64,000 nt of DNA. Source: Microcaldota archaeon. GTDB taxonomy: Archaea; Micrarchaeota; Micrarchaeia; Micrarchaeales; CABMGC01. This document shows, one piece after another, positions 42,974-52,110 of this stretch. Each line of letters opens with the position of its first letter. Within the stretch, counting starts at the first letter, position 1. The stretch lies in NCBI GenBank assembly GCA_028866995.1, contig JAGWHD010000001.1, positions 401,030 to 465,029 of the forward strand. Reading direction: 5' to 3'. Both the position numbers and the translations under genes were made by a program. The notes under the pieces are model-generated. The model did not search any database. It had not been told where the DNA came from and worked only from the letters and a program-made list of their open reading frames with translations.

Positions 42974-44158
42974 ATGGCCAAAGACCTGCATCTGAAAGAG
43001 CTCAAGGATTTCCCGACATCAGTTACCAACAGCGTCGAAAGCCCATGCTTCCTTGTCAACGAGGGGATCCTCAGGAGTAACATGGAGACGCTCTCATACG
43101 TGAAGAAAAAGACCGGAGCGAAGATTCTCCTCGCGTTGAAGGCATTCGCCATGCACAGCACCTTCCCAACCATAAGCAGGTATTTGGACGGGGTGTGCGC
43201 AAGCGGCCCGATGGAGGCAAGGCTCGGCTACGAGAAGTTCGGGAAGGAGGTATGCACTGCGGCTCCTGCATATTCCGACAAGGACATGGAAGAGGTCATC
43301 AGGTACTCAAACGTCATAATATTCAATTCGATATCCCAATGGAAGAAGTACAGGAAGAGGATCGCCGCAAGCGGGAAGAGGATAAGCGTAGGGCTGAGGG
43401 TCAATCCCGGGCATTCTGAGGTTGAGACCGATCTCTACAACCCTTCAATCTCGGGCTCAAGGCTCGGGATTATGCCAGAGGAGCTCGAAGGAGAGGACCT
43501 TGCAGGAGTCGAAGGCATACACTTCCACACGCTATGCGAGCAGAACGCTGACGTCCTTGTCCGTGTACTGAAATCTTTCGAGAGGCTCTATGGCGAGTAT
43601 CTAAAGAACGTGAAATGGGTCGACTTCGGCGGAGGGCACCACATAACAAGGCCTGACTACGATGTAGAGCTGCTGATAAAGACGATTAACGGCTTCAAGA
43701 GAAGGTACGGGGTGCAGGTATATCTGGAGCCAGGCGAGGCAATAGCGCTGAATTCAGGGATTCTGGTATCGACAGTCCTTGACGTAGTTCACAACAAGAT
43801 GGACATAGCGATTCTTGATACCTCAGCAGAGGCTCACATGCCAGACGTGCTGGCAATGCCGTACAGGCCTAACATAATAGGCGCAGGAAGGCCGAAGGAG
43901 CTCAAATACACTTACAGGCTAGGGGGCCTCACGTGCCTTGCAGGCGATGTCATAGGGGACTATTCCTTCAGCAGCAGGCTGAACGCCGGCGACAGGCTGG
44001 TCTTCCTTGACATGGCACACTACACGATGGTCAAGACGACCATGTTCAACGGCGTCAGGCATCCGTCGATAGCGCTCTACGATCCACGGAGAAGGGGCAA
44101 GAAGGTCAGGACTATCAGGAGATTTGGATACAAGGACTACGTGGAAAGGCTGTCCTGA
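42974..44158 (+). CDS. nspC: Carboxynorspermidine/carboxyspermidine decarboxylase
   Basis: PLP-dependent alanine-racemase-fold decarboxylase of 394 residues. ILLALKAFAMHSTFP supplies the cofactor lysine, VEGIHFHTLCEQNADVL and WVDFGGGHHITRPDYDVELL the phosphate-binding elements, VYLEPGEAIALNSG and GLTCLAGDVIGDYSF the C-terminal active-site segment (with the catalytic Cys in LTCLAGD). These match NspC rather than diaminopimelate or ornithine decarboxylases. It removes the carboxyl group from carboxy(nor)spermidine to give (nor)spermidine. In one operon with the dehydrogenase; its stop abuts that of asd, which is convergent. Confidence 0.92.
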   Translation: MAKDLHLKELKDFPTSVTNSVESPCFLVNEGILRSNMETLSYVKKKTGAKILLALKAFAMHSTFPTISRYLDGVCASGPMEARLGYEKFGKEVCTAAPAYSDKDMEEVIRYSNVIIFNSISQWKKYRKRIAASGKRISVGLRVNPGHSEVETDLYNPSISGSRLGIMPEELEGEDLAGVEGIHFHTLCEQNADVLVRVLKSFERLYGEYLKNVKWVDFGGGHHITRPDYDVELLIKTINGFKRRYGVQVYLEPGEAIALNSGILVSTVLDVVHNKMDIAILDTSAEAHMPDVLAMPYRPNIIGAGRPKELKYTYRLGGLTCLAGDVIGDYSFSSRLNAGDRLVFLDMAHYTMVKTTMFNGVRHPSIALYDPRRRGKKVRTIRRFGYKDYVERLS

Positions 44159-45211
44159 TCATCCTATGTATCCCTTTGCCTTCAGGAGTTCAGCATTGAG
44201 GATTGCGGCCCCTGCAGCACCCCTTATCAGGTTGTGCCCCAGCACCAGGAACTTGTAATCCAATATACCGCACTTCCTGAGCCTTCCTACCACCGAAGCC
44301 ATGCCGTTCTCGGCGTTCACGTCAAGCTTAGGCTGCGGCCTGTTCTCGTTGCGCATGTATACGATGGGCCTTTCCGGAGCCGAAGGCAGTCCCATCCCCT
44401 TCAACGGCTTGAACGATTCAAATGCCTTTATTATATCCTCCTCGCTCGTTTTCTTGGACAGCTTCACGTTCACAGTCTCCAGGTGTCCGTTCCTGACTGC
44501 GACCCTGTTGCACTGCGCGCTTACCTTGAAGCCTGCAGGCATTATCCTGTCTTTTGCAAACGAGCCGAGTATCTTGAGCGGCTCCGTCTGTAGCTTCTCC
44601 TCCTCGTCGCTTATGAAAGGTATCACATTGTCCATTATGTCCATTGACGGCACTCCGGGGTATCCCGCGCCGCTGAGCGCCTGCATTGTCGACACCATCA
44701 CGCTTTCAAGGCCGAACTCGTCATGAAGCGGTTTCAGCGCTATGCACAGCTGCATCGCGGAGCAGTTCGGGTCCGTAACTATGAATCCCTTCCACCTCCT
44801 CTCCCTCTGCTGCCTCTTGATAAGGTTCACATGGTCAGCGTTTATCTCAGGTATCAGCAAAGGGACGTCGTCGAACATCCTGTGGTTCTTCGAATTGCTC
44901 GATACGGCGTATCCGTTCTTCGCAAGCCCCTGCTCTATGGGACCTGCGACCTTCGAGTCCAGGGCAGAAAGGACGATGTCGCAGTCGGGCTTGAATCCGG
45001 CCTCCTTCACCACCATATCGCGCGCATACTCGGGCATCTCAGGGCTAGCGTTCCACCTGAGCTTCATGACCTCTCCATAGATCTTGCCTGCAGAGTTCTC
45101 CGATGCGGCAAGCTCCGTTACCTTGAACCACGGGTGGTTGTCTAGCAGGTTCACTATTGTCTGCCCCACCATCCCCGTAGCGCCGAACACACCTACAGAT
45201 ATCTTCGCCAT
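44159..45211 (-). CDS. asd: Aspartate-semialdehyde dehydrogenase
   Basis: 350-residue NADPH-dependent enzyme reducing aspartyl phosphate to aspartate beta-semialdehyde. [18 protein letters not shown] is the nucleotide site; [20 protein letters not shown] holds the catalytic Cys (DPNCSA) of the archaeal/fungal-type enzyme; [17 protein letters not shown] contains the substrate-binding region. ATG 45211 is two bases downstream of the lysC stop, in the same transcript. Semialdehyde could feed lysine, threonine and methionine synthesis or, given the convergent neighbours, carboxynorspermidine synthesis. Confidence 0.95.
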   Translation of the reverse strand: MAKISVGVFGATGMVGQTIVNLLDNHPWFKVTELAASENSAGKIYGEVMKLRWNASPEMPEYARDMVVKEAGFKPDCDIVLSALDSKVAGPIEQGLAKNGYAVSSNSKNHRMFDDVPLLIPEINADHVNLIKRQQRERRWKGFIVTDPNCSAMQLCIALKPLHDEFGLESVMVSTMQALSGAGYPGVPSMDIMDNVIPFISDEEEKLQTEPLKILGSFAKDRIMPAGFKVSAQCNRVAVRNGHLETVNVKLSKKTSEEDIIKAFESFKPLKGMGLPSAPERPIVYMRNENRPQPKLDVNAENGMASVVGRLRKCGILDYKFLVLGHNLIRGAAGAAILNAELLKAKGYIG

Positions 45212-45212
45212 T

Positions 45213-46523
45213 CTATGCACCAAAAAATTCCTTATGCAGTTTCCTTATCGCAATGCTTGCAAATTCCTCCTTCACGAAAAAGCTCTGGCTAATCCCTGAG
45301 CTGCCGTATGATATGGCTTCTATCGGTATCCTTTCCAATGACGAAAACGCCCTTCCCGATATGCCTGGAATTGTCGAAAGGGACTTGCCAACGATCGACA
45401 CCTTGGCCCTGTCGCTCTTGACCGTGACCTTCCCCATGCCTCCAAGCTCCCTCGTCGCATCTCTAAGGTTCCTGTTGTAATAGCCGCTCAGTATTATGAG
45501 TATGCCGTTCCTTGACGCCGTTACCGAATCAACATTAAGCCCATGCCTCTTTATTATGTCAAAGACCCCATGTAGCTTCCCTTGCGGATCATTGGTATGC
45601 ACATGTATTAGTTGCATGTCGTCCTTGTGCGTTATCGATGCAACCCTCCTGCTCTCAGGTATGTCGCTTTTTATCACCGTGCCTTCCTGTTCTGGGCGAA
45701 GCGTGTTCAGCACCCTTACCGGTATCTTCCTCTGGAATGCCGGCTTTATCCCCCTCGGATGCAGCGTGTTGGCCCCAAGATGTTCGAGCTCGAGCTCCTC
45801 TTCGTATGAAATGCGCGGGACATTCTCGGCCCTGGGCACTATCCTCGGATCCGCAGTAAGTATGCCATTGGTATTAGTCCATATCTGTATCTCTGCCGCA
45901 TTGACGGCTGTACCTACCAGCGAGGCTGTGTAGTCGCTGCCTCCCCTTCCAAGCGTCGTTATGTCGCCGCTCCTGTCCTTCCCTATGAAGCCTGTGACAA
46001 CAGGAACGCATGACAGCCTGTTCAGGGAGCGCCTCATCGCGGATTCGCCTTCAGGGAGCGGATTGGCGCTGCCGAAGTTGGAATCCGTCACCAAACCTAC
46101 GCTGAAGGCATCGTAAGCATGCGAGTCAACTCCCAGCGAATCCAAGCACGATGCTACTATACGCGCAGACATGCGCTCGCCGAACGACATCATGTTGTCG
46201 AGAGCCTTTACGGATACGTAGCCGCCCTCCTCTATCTGCTTCACCGAGCGCTTCAACTCCGTTGCCTGCTCTGCTATTATGCTGCCTTCGAGTCCCAGAT
46301 CCTTGATTACCGCGAGGTGCCTGCCTATGATCTCATCGCATTTCCCCGAGCCTGTTCCGCTCGCTGCAGAATTAGCCAGCTCTATAAGCTCATTGGTCGT
46401 TTTTCCAACAGCCGAAACAACAACAAGAGGCTTTTTCCCGACTTGTGACTTCACTATGCCGGCGGCGCTCCTTATCAGTTCCGCGCTCGCCACGGAACTG
46501 CCGCCGAACTTCATTACAATCAT
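45213..46523 (-). CDS. lysC: Aspartate kinase
   Basis: Amino-acid kinase of about 436 residues phosphorylating aspartate. [16 protein letters not shown] is the signature start; [30 protein letters not shown], and [16 protein letters not shown] are nucleotide- and aspartate-binding elements. Two ACT domains follow (about 285-436), expected to bind an allosteric amino acid such as lysine or threonine; residues there cannot be assigned to an effector by eye. ATG 46523 (MIVMKFGG) is chosen; ATG 46514 is the alternative. Precedes asd. Confidence 0.94.
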   Translation of the reverse strand: MIVMKFGGSSVASAELIRSAAGIVKSQVGKKPLVVVSAVGKTTNELIELANSAASGTGSGKCDEIIGRHLAVIKDLGLEGSIIAEQATELKRSVKQIEEGGYVSVKALDNMMSFGERMSARIVASCLDSLGVDSHAYDAFSVGLVTDSNFGSANPLPEGESAMRRSLNRLSCVPVVTGFIGKDRSGDITTLGRGGSDYTASLVGTAVNAAEIQIWTNTNGILTADPRIVPRAENVPRISYEEELELEHLGANTLHPRGIKPAFQRKIPVRVLNTLRPEQEGTVIKSDIPESRRVASITHKDDMQLIHVHTNDPQGKLHGVFDIIKRHGLNVDSVTASRNGILIILSGYYNRNLRDATRELGGMGKVTVKSDRAKVSIVGKSLSTIPGISGRAFSSLERIPIEAISYGSSGISQSFFVKEEFASIAIRKLHKEFFGA

Positions 46524-46650
46524 TTGTCTTTCACAATCCAGTTCTCCTTGGAAAAGGCTACTGGAAAATAATCTCATGATAAATTATTTAAACCGAGGCC
46601 CAAAACATTTTACAGGAATAAATTTCCCTGCCTGAGGACAAAATCGGCAT

Positions 46651-46971
46651 TCATCCATACCTGACTCCGACGGAATAGATTGCCGGCACCTCGTATGGAT
46701 GCGCCTTTCTTATGGCCCTGCACACAGCGTCAACCTTCCCCTTCGGGCAAGACATCTCAATCCTCACCGACGCCACCTTAGATATCCTGCCGACCTTGCC
46801 TATGGCAGGATGCGAGCCCTTATCGGACCTCCATGTGCTGTAGCCACTGGTCACTACAGCGCACTTGCTGTAATTGCCGTACCTTCCGGCCCCTGCTTTC
46901 GAAGCCGCATCCAGAAGCTTCCTCACGATGTCCTTCCTGTCAGGGCAATCGAAGACTATCCTATATTCCAT
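46651..46971 (-). CDS. YqfO/NIF3-associated domain protein
   Basis: 106-residue single-domain protein resembling the small ferredoxin-like (CutA/PII-related) domain inserted in NIF3/YqfO proteins. GAGRYGNYSKCAVVTSGYSTWRSDKGSHPAIGKVG and the end VDAVCRAIRKAHPYEVPAIYSV match that family (GAGrIGnYs...aHPYEePa). Free-standing versions are widespread and of unknown function; metal binding is suspected. It lies between the lysC promoter region and tRNA-Arg(TCG) on the same strand. Confidence 0.85.
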   Translation of the reverse strand: MEYRIVFDCPDRKDIVRKLLDAASKAGAGRYGNYSKCAVVTSGYSTWRSDKGSHPAIGKVGRISKVASVRIEMSCPKGKVDAVCRAIRKAHPYEVPAIYSVGVRYG

Positions 46972-46984
46972 CGCATCACGTCAA

Positions 46985-47059
46985 CGGGCATGACGGGATT
47001 TGAACCCGCAACCCCCTGGTCCGAAGCCAGGTGCGCTATCCAAGTTACGCCACATGCCC
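46985..47059 (-). tRNA. tRNA-Arg (anticodon TCG)
   Basis: Intronless cloverleaf: acceptor GGGCATG/CATGCCC, D-arm GCGT/GCGC, anticodon stem CCTGG/CCAGG with loop CTTCGGA (anticodon TCG, reading CGA), variable GGGTT, T-arm GCGGG TTCAAAT CCCGT, discriminator G. 75 nt. Confidence 0.93.
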
Positions 47060-47180
47060 GTTTATAATCCTTGACAATACGTTATATTATACAATGTCTT
47101 ACCTGCCGAACAGACGACTACAGAAAGCATTTTATAGCTATTCTTGTCAATATTATCTTGAAAAATACTAGAGTGATTGT

Positions 47181-47609
47181 ATGATAACAAACATAGACGT
47201 AAACAGGATAGAAGCAACAAGGGACATGAAGGAAATGATATCAAACATGAAGTTCAACATCAACTTCGACACCGTCAAGGTGGACAAGGAGAACGTGGAT
47301 GTAGGCTTCACGTTCGTTACCGCCTACGAAGGCCAGGGCAACTCGAAGAACGTCGGCAAGCTCACAATAAGCGGCACCATAAGCGCCAAGGAGTCCAAGA
47401 AGGACGCCGAGGACATCGACAGCACCTGGAAAAGCAAGAAGACGCTCCCGTTGAAGTTCGCAGAGGACGTCATCAACATGCTCAACTTCGAGTGCGGCGC
47501 AAGGGGCACGCTCGTCGCTTATTCGATAGGATTCGTAGCGCCTCTGCCGCTGTCAAGGGCAAAGCTCTCAGAGGCCCCAGCAGGCAGTGCGGGAAGCGGA
47601 GCCGGCTGA
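47181..47609 (+). CDS. Conserved hypothetical protein, possible SecB-like fold
   Basis: 142-residue cytosolic protein. Beta-strand-rich N-terminal part (FNINFDTVKVDKENVDVGFTFVTAY, VGKLTISGTISAKES), then a helical segment PLKFAEDVINMLNFECGARGTLVAYSIGFVAPLPLSRAKL, and a Gly/Ala/Ser-rich tail. The order of strands followed by a helix ending in an RGT...PLPL loop recalls SecB-type chaperones and the archaeal proteins likened to them, but similarity is at fold-pattern level only. It opens the plus-strand run with polB, map and nrdR (40 bases before polB). Confidence 0.68.
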   Translation: MITNIDVNRIEATRDMKEMISNMKFNINFDTVKVDKENVDVGFTFVTAYEGQGNSKNVGKLTISGTISAKESKKDAEDIDSTWKSKKTLPLKFAEDVINMLNFECGARGTLVAYSIGFVAPLPLSRAKLSEAPAGSAGSGAG

Positions 47610-47649
47610 AACCTGTTTATTCTGTAGCAGAATAAGGATCTGAAGGGTT

Positions 47650-50064
47650 ATGGAGCAGAAAGAGCTAGAGGGCATAATAATAGATGTGGATTATGCTTCC
47701 CTTCAGGAAAGGAACATTATAAGGATCACGCTGAAGCACGGGAAAGAGGTGCACACGCTTTACGATCCCTCATTCTACCCCTATTTCAGGCTCCTTCCCC
47801 ACAACGAGGACCTCGACACGGATTCCCTGCTGAAGATGGAGTTCACGAAGAACGACAAGACCGTCAAGATACGCTCTGCGACAACTGAACCAACGGTAGT
47901 GAAGGGCAAAAAGAGGACCGCGATCAGGATAGAGGCGACAAACCATGGCGACATACCTGTGATAAGCGAGAAGCTCCAGGAGTTCGGCGAGAGGTACGAG
48001 TACGACATACTGTTCTGGAAGAGATACCTGATAGACAAGAGCATAGTGCCGCTCCAGGGAGTGAAGATAAAGGCCCACGAGGACGACCAGGGACTGGTGA
48101 TAGACAGCATAGGGCAGGGCAGCGACAGCACCGCAGTGACGCAGCTGTGCTTCGACATAGAGACCTACAATCCCCTCACGCAGCCGAGGCCCAAGGAAGA
48201 CCCGGTAATCATGATAAGCTACGCGACGAACAGCAGGAGCGGAGTCCTAACGACCAAGAAGATAGACCGCGATTTCGTTACCACATTCGGCAGCGAGAAG
48301 GAGCTGATAGAGGGATTCATAGGCATCATAAAGGAGATAGATCCTGACGTCATAGCAGGATACAACTCATCGAACTTCGACATACCATACCTTATGGAGA
48401 GGGCTGCCGCGAACAGGATCAAGTTCGACATAACAAGGTACGGGGAGGAGGTCAAGAGGGAGCACCACGGCCTTCTAGAGGCAGTAAAGATACCTGGAAG
48501 GGTGAACATGGATATATACAATGTGGCCAAGTTCGTCTCTATAGTCGGAGCATCAGAGAAGCTGCTCAAGATAAACAACTTCACCCTGGGAGAGGTCTAC
48601 GCCGCTGTCACAGACACGAAGAAGATAACGGTGGACAAGAAGAATATCTGGCAGCTGTGGGACAACAACGGAAAGGACCTTGAGGAGCTTACAGACTACT
48701 CCCTCAGCGATTCCAAGACCCTCAACGAGCTCTACAACTTTTTCGCACCGCTTGAGGTCGAGGTCGCGAAGGTCAGCGGCATATCGCTTGGCGAAGCGGC
48801 GGTATCGACAACGGGGCAGCTTGTGGAGTACCTTCTGATGAGGTACGCTAACGCGAACAAGGAGCTGATACCAAACAAGCCAAGCGAGAACGAGATATTC
48901 GCTAGGACAACGAATCCCATAGAGGGGGCGTACGTAAAGACGCCAGAGGCCGGCATATACGACAAAATAGCGGTCTTCGACTTCAGGGGCCTGTACCCTT
49001 CCATAATCATAGCCTACAACATAGACCCCAACACGCTGACAAAGCTGCCCGACGGGCAATACCACGAATCGCCGACAGGGGCGAAGTTCATCGCGAGGCC
49101 CGAGGGCATAGTGCCAAAGGTGCTCAGGATACTCATATCCGAGAGGTCCAGCGTAAAGGCGGCGTACAAGAAGGATCCTGACAACAAGAACCTCAGCGCA
49201 AGGTCAAGCGCTCTCAAGATACTCGCCAACTCGTTCTACGGCTACCTGGGCTACGCAAGGTCGAGATGGTACTCTAGGGAGTGCGCCGAGAGCGTCACAG
49301 CGTTCGGGAGGAACCACATCAAGAACACAATAGAATCGGCGGAGAAGGCGGGATTCAAGGTACTCTACACCGACACCGATTCCGTGTTCCTTTTGATGGA
49401 GGGCAAAGGCAAGAACGAGGCGATAGACTTCATGAAGAAGGTCAACAAGTCCCTGCCTGATACCATGGAGCTCGAGCTCGAGGATTTCTATGTCCGCGGA
49501 GTATTCGTCGGGAAGAAGGGCGCAGGAGAGGGCGGCGCGAAGAAGAAGTACGCGCTGCTGTCAGAGTCCGGAAGGATAAAGATCCGCGGATTCGAGCTCG
49601 TGAGAAGGGACTGGTCGTACGTCTCAAGGGACACCCAGAAGAAGGTGCTCGAAGCGATCCTCAAGGAAGGGAGCAAGTCAAAGGCGGTATCCATAGTCAA
49701 GGACGTCATAGCAAGGCTCAACGAGGGGAAGGTGCCCCTCAAGGACACGGTCATATACACGCAGCTGAGGAAGAGGATAGACAGCTACGAGGTGAGGAAT
49801 TCGCCGGAGCTCGCAGCCGTAAAGAAGGCGATAGAGAAGAAGGTCAAGACGAAGGACGAGATCGAAGGGGCAACGATAGGATACATTATAACCAGGCACG
49901 GCAATACCATATCGGAGAAGGCGGAGCTCGAGGAGATTGCCACGGATTACGACCCTGCATATTACATCAACAACCAGGTAATACCAGCAACGCTCAAGAT
50001 ACTGAAGGAGCTGGGGTACAGCGAGGAGGAGCTCAAGTGGGGAGGATCGCAGAAGAGGCTTTGA
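47650..50064 (+). CDS. Family B DNA polymerase
   Basis: 804-residue replicative/repair polymerase with proofreading exonuclease. Exonuclease motifs: LCFDIETYNP (Exo I), VIAGYNSSNFDIPYL (Exo II), DYSLSDSKTL (Exo III). Polymerase motifs: AVFDFRGLYPSIIIAYN (motif A; Gly replaces the usual Ser of DFxSLYPS), KILANSFYGYLGY (motif B), VLYTDTDSVFLL (motif C). No intein. The N-terminal 130 residues form the domain that includes the uracil-sensing pocket in other archaeal PolBs. The organism thus has both PolB and PolD. map follows two bases later. Confidence 0.95.
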   Translation: MEQKELEGIIIDVDYASLQERNIIRITLKHGKEVHTLYDPSFYPYFRLLPHNEDLDTDSLLKMEFTKNDKTVKIRSATTEPTVVKGKKRTAIRIEATNHGDIPVISEKLQEFGERYEYDILFWKRYLIDKSIVPLQGVKIKAHEDDQGLVIDSIGQGSDSTAVTQLCFDIETYNPLTQPRPKEDPVIMISYATNSRSGVLTTKKIDRDFVTTFGSEKELIEGFIGIIKEIDPDVIAGYNSSNFDIPYLMERAAANRIKFDITRYGEEVKREHHGLLEAVKIPGRVNMDIYNVAKFVSIVGASEKLLKINNFTLGEVYAAVTDTKKITVDKKNIWQLWDNNGKDLEELTDYSLSDSKTLNELYNFFAPLEVEVAKVSGISLGEAAVSTTGQLVEYLLMRYANANKELIPNKPSENEIFARTTNPIEGAYVKTPEAGIYDKIAVFDFRGLYPSIIIAYNIDPNTLTKLPDGQYHESPTGAKFIARPEGIVPKVLRILISERSSVKAAYKKDPDNKNLSARSSALKILANSFYGYLGYARSRWYSRECAESVTAFGRNHIKNTIESAEKAGFKVLYTDTDSVFLLMEGKGKNEAIDFMKKVNKSLPDTMELELEDFYVRGVFVGKKGAGEGGAKKKYALLSESGRIKIRGFELVRRDWSYVSRDTQKKVLEAILKEGSKSKAVSIVKDVIARLNEGKVPLKDTVIYTQLRKRIDSYEVRNSPELAAVKKAIEKKVKTKDEIEGATIGYIITRHGNTISEKAELEEIATDYDPAYYINNQVIPATLKILKELGYSEEELKWGGSQKRL

Positions 50065-50065
50065 C

Positions 50066-50971
50066 ATGAGAAATGATTACGACTACGATAAGCTAAGGGA
50101 AGCGGGAAAGGTCTCGACAGAGGCTCTTGCCCATGCCAGGAAGCTCGTGAAGGAAGGAGCAAAGCTGCTTGACGTGGCTGAAGGCATAGAGAAGCTCATC
50201 AAGGACAAGGGATGTCTCATGTCCTTCCCGGTGAACATATCCGTCAATGAGCAGGCTGCCCATTACACTCCTTCGCATGATGACAAGACGGCGTTCGGCG
50301 CAAATGACATAGTCAAGGTCGACATAGGCGCGAGAAAGGACGACTACCTCACAGACTGCGCCATAACCATAGATCTTTCAGGGAACAACGGCAAGCTGGT
50401 CGAGGCAAGCGAGAAGGCCCTGGAAACCGCGATAAGCATGGTCCGAGACGGCGTTAAGGTCAATTCCATAGGCGCGGCAATAGGCAAGGTTGCAAAGGAG
50501 TACGGATTCAACCCGATAAAGAACCTGGGAGGACATGGGGTGGAGCGCGACGAGCTGCATGCCAACATATTCATACCTAACTACGACAACGGAGACGAAA
50601 GCGTCTTAAACGAGGGAGACGTAATAGCGATAGAGCCGTTCATGACTACTGGAGAGGGCTTGGTGGAGGACGGGGATTTCGTGGAGATATTCCAGAAGAC
50701 AAACAATGCAAACGCAAGGGCGCAGGATACGAGAAAAGTGCTCGAGCACATCAGCAGCAGGCATAAGACCTTCCCGTTCGCGCTGAGGTGGCTCGTAGAC
50801 GAGATGAAGGACATATCCGAATTCGGAATAAGGAGAGGGATAACTGAGCTGCTGAATATGGATGCGCTGGAAGCGTTCCCGGTCCTCATAGAGCGCTCGA
50901 ACGGCCTCGTCTCGCAGTCAGAGAAGGAGGTAGTGGTTACAAAGGACTCGTGCGAGGTTATAACGAAGTGA
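50066..50971 (+). CDS. map: Methionine aminopeptidase, type II
   Basis: Removes N-terminal Met from nascent proteins, 301 residues. Metal ligands fall in IVKVDIGARKDDYLTDCAITID (two Asp), NLGGHGVERDELHANIFIP (His), VIAIEPFMTTG (Glu) and KEVVVTKD (Glu). The helical insert at about 190-260 (VLEHISSRHKTFPFALRWL) marks the type II (archaeal/eukaryotic) enzyme. Encoded directly after polB and before nrdR, apparently in one transcript. Confidence 0.95.
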   Translation: MRNDYDYDKLREAGKVSTEALAHARKLVKEGAKLLDVAEGIEKLIKDKGCLMSFPVNISVNEQAAHYTPSHDDKTAFGANDIVKVDIGARKDDYLTDCAITIDLSGNNGKLVEASEKALETAISMVRDGVKVNSIGAAIGKVAKEYGFNPIKNLGGHGVERDELHANIFIPNYDNGDESVLNEGDVIAIEPFMTTGEGLVEDGDFVEIFQKTNNANARAQDTRKVLEHISSRHKTFPFALRWLVDEMKDISEFGIRRGITELLNMDALEAFPVLIERSNGLVSQSEKEVVVTKDSCEVITK

Positions 50972-50975
50972 GAGC

Positions 50976-51440
50976 ATGAAATGCCCCTATTGCGGATATT
51001 ACGATACTGAAGTCATAGACTCGAGGGAGAGCCCCGACGGCGACAGCATAAGGAGGAGAAGGGCGTGCGAGTCCTGCAAGAAGAGGTTCACGACCTACGA
51101 GAAGGCCGATTTCGCTGACATAACAGTAATAAAGAGGAACGGGGCGAGGGAGCCGTTCGACAAGAACAAGGTGCTCAACGGCATAATGAAGGCGTGCGAG
51201 AAGAGGGCCATCAGCAGGGAAACCATGGACAAGCTCACCGACAAGATAGAGATGAGGATCAGGAGCAAGGGCATAAAGGAGATAGACAGCAGGAGGATAG
51301 GTGACATGGTAGTCAAGGAGCTCTTCAAGCTCGATCCGGTGGCTTACATAAGGTTCGTCAGCATCTACCAGAACTTCGACTCCCCTGAGGAATTCAGGAA
51401 GGCAGTAACCCTATTCAAGAAGAGTTCCAAGAGTAAATAA
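50976..51440 (+). CDS. nrdR: NrdR, ribonucleotide reductase transcriptional repressor
   Basis: 154-residue regulator in the bacterial NrdR family. N-terminal zinc ribbon MKCPYCGYYDTEVIDSRES...RRRRACESCKKRFTTYEK (C3, C6, C31, C34). ATP-cone domain at about 47-137 (ITVIKRNGAREPFDKNKVLNGIMKACEKR, YIRFVSIYQNFDSPEEF) that senses ATP/dATP. When dATP is bound NrdR represses RNR genes by binding tandem NrdR boxes. NrdR is mainly bacterial; here it lies 0.7 kb from the convergent class II RNR gene nrdJ, whose promoter has two box-like palindromes. Fourth gene of the run starting at 47181. Confidence 0.94.
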   Translation: MKCPYCGYYDTEVIDSRESPDGDSIRRRRACESCKKRFTTYEKADFADITVIKRNGAREPFDKNKVLNGIMKACEKRAISRETMDKLTDKIEMRIRSKGIKEIDSRRIGDMVVKELFKLDPVAYIRFVSIYQNFDSPEEFRKAVTLFKKSSKSK

Positions 51441-51464
51441 ATTAAGGTTGATTACGTAGTAACC

Positions 51465-52109
51465 ATAGCATTATCCAACATCGAAGCCGCAATCTTCGAC
51501 ATGGACGGGACTATGGTGGACAACATGTCTTTCCATAAGGAGGCGTGGAAAGAGTTCTGCATTAGACACGGACTGTCGCTTACAGACGAAGAGTTCAGGC
51601 AAAAGATATCCGGCAAGAAGAATAACGACATATTCGAATTAGTATTCAATAAACAATTATCAAAAGACGAAGTTGGGATATTTACTGAAGAAAAGGAGGG
51701 AATCTACAGGGGGCTATACCTACCATATATAAGTGAAATAAAGGGACTTTCGAACACCATATCAATCCTGAAAGGAAAAGGAATGCGTCTTGCAGTAGCC
51801 ACAACCGCTCCAAAGAAAAATAGGGAACTCGTACTTAGCGCATTAAAGCTCGATGGCAAATTCGATTTAGTACTAGGAGATGAAAATGTCTCTAAAGGAA
51901 AACCGGACCCCGAAATCTACCTGACTGCTGCAAAAGAACTTAAAATGAACCCAAACAAATGCCTTGTCTTCGAGGACACGCCGCCTGGAGTGCAAGCAGG
52001 AAAACGGGCTGGAATGAAAGTCGTAGGAATTCTTTCAACTCATTCAAGAGAAGAATTAAACGGTGCCGACTATCTAGTGAATGACTATCTGGAAATATCA
52101 CTAGAATAA
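51465..52109 (+). CDS. HAD-superfamily phosphatase (beta-phosphoglucomutase-like), no canonical start
   Basis: About 214 residues of a subclass I HAD hydrolase: IFDMDGTMVDN (motif 1 nucleophile and general acid), VATTAPKKNR (motif 2), KGKPDPEIY (motif 3 Lys), VFEDTPPGVQAGKRAGM (motif 4). Substrate is a sugar or other phosphate monoester. The first ATG in frame (51501) lies after the nucleophile Asp codon, so the functional start must be upstream, where the frame is open from 51441 but has no ATG, GTG or TTG; ATA 51465, ATC 51480 or ATT 51441 are the options. The gene is clearly more AT-rich than neighbours, suggesting transfer. The given start is a guess. Confidence 0.7.
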   Translation: MALSNIEAAIFDMDGTMVDNMSFHKEAWKEFCIRHGLSLTDEEFRQKISGKKNNDIFELVFNKQLSKDEVGIFTEEKEGIYRGLYLPYISEIKGLSNTISILKGKGMRLAVATTAPKKNRELVLSALKLDGKFDLVLGDENVSKGKPDPEIYLTAAKELKMNPNKCLVFEDTPPGVQAGKRAGMKVVGILSTHSREELNGADYLVNDYLEISLE

Positions 52110-52110
52110 T

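Noticed and set aside
47177-47635. Alternative 152-codon frame overlapping the SecB-like gene
   Set aside because: Protein would be low-complexity Arg/His/Gln-rich, whereas the other frame has regular strand/helix patterns and gives the same codon usage as neighbours.
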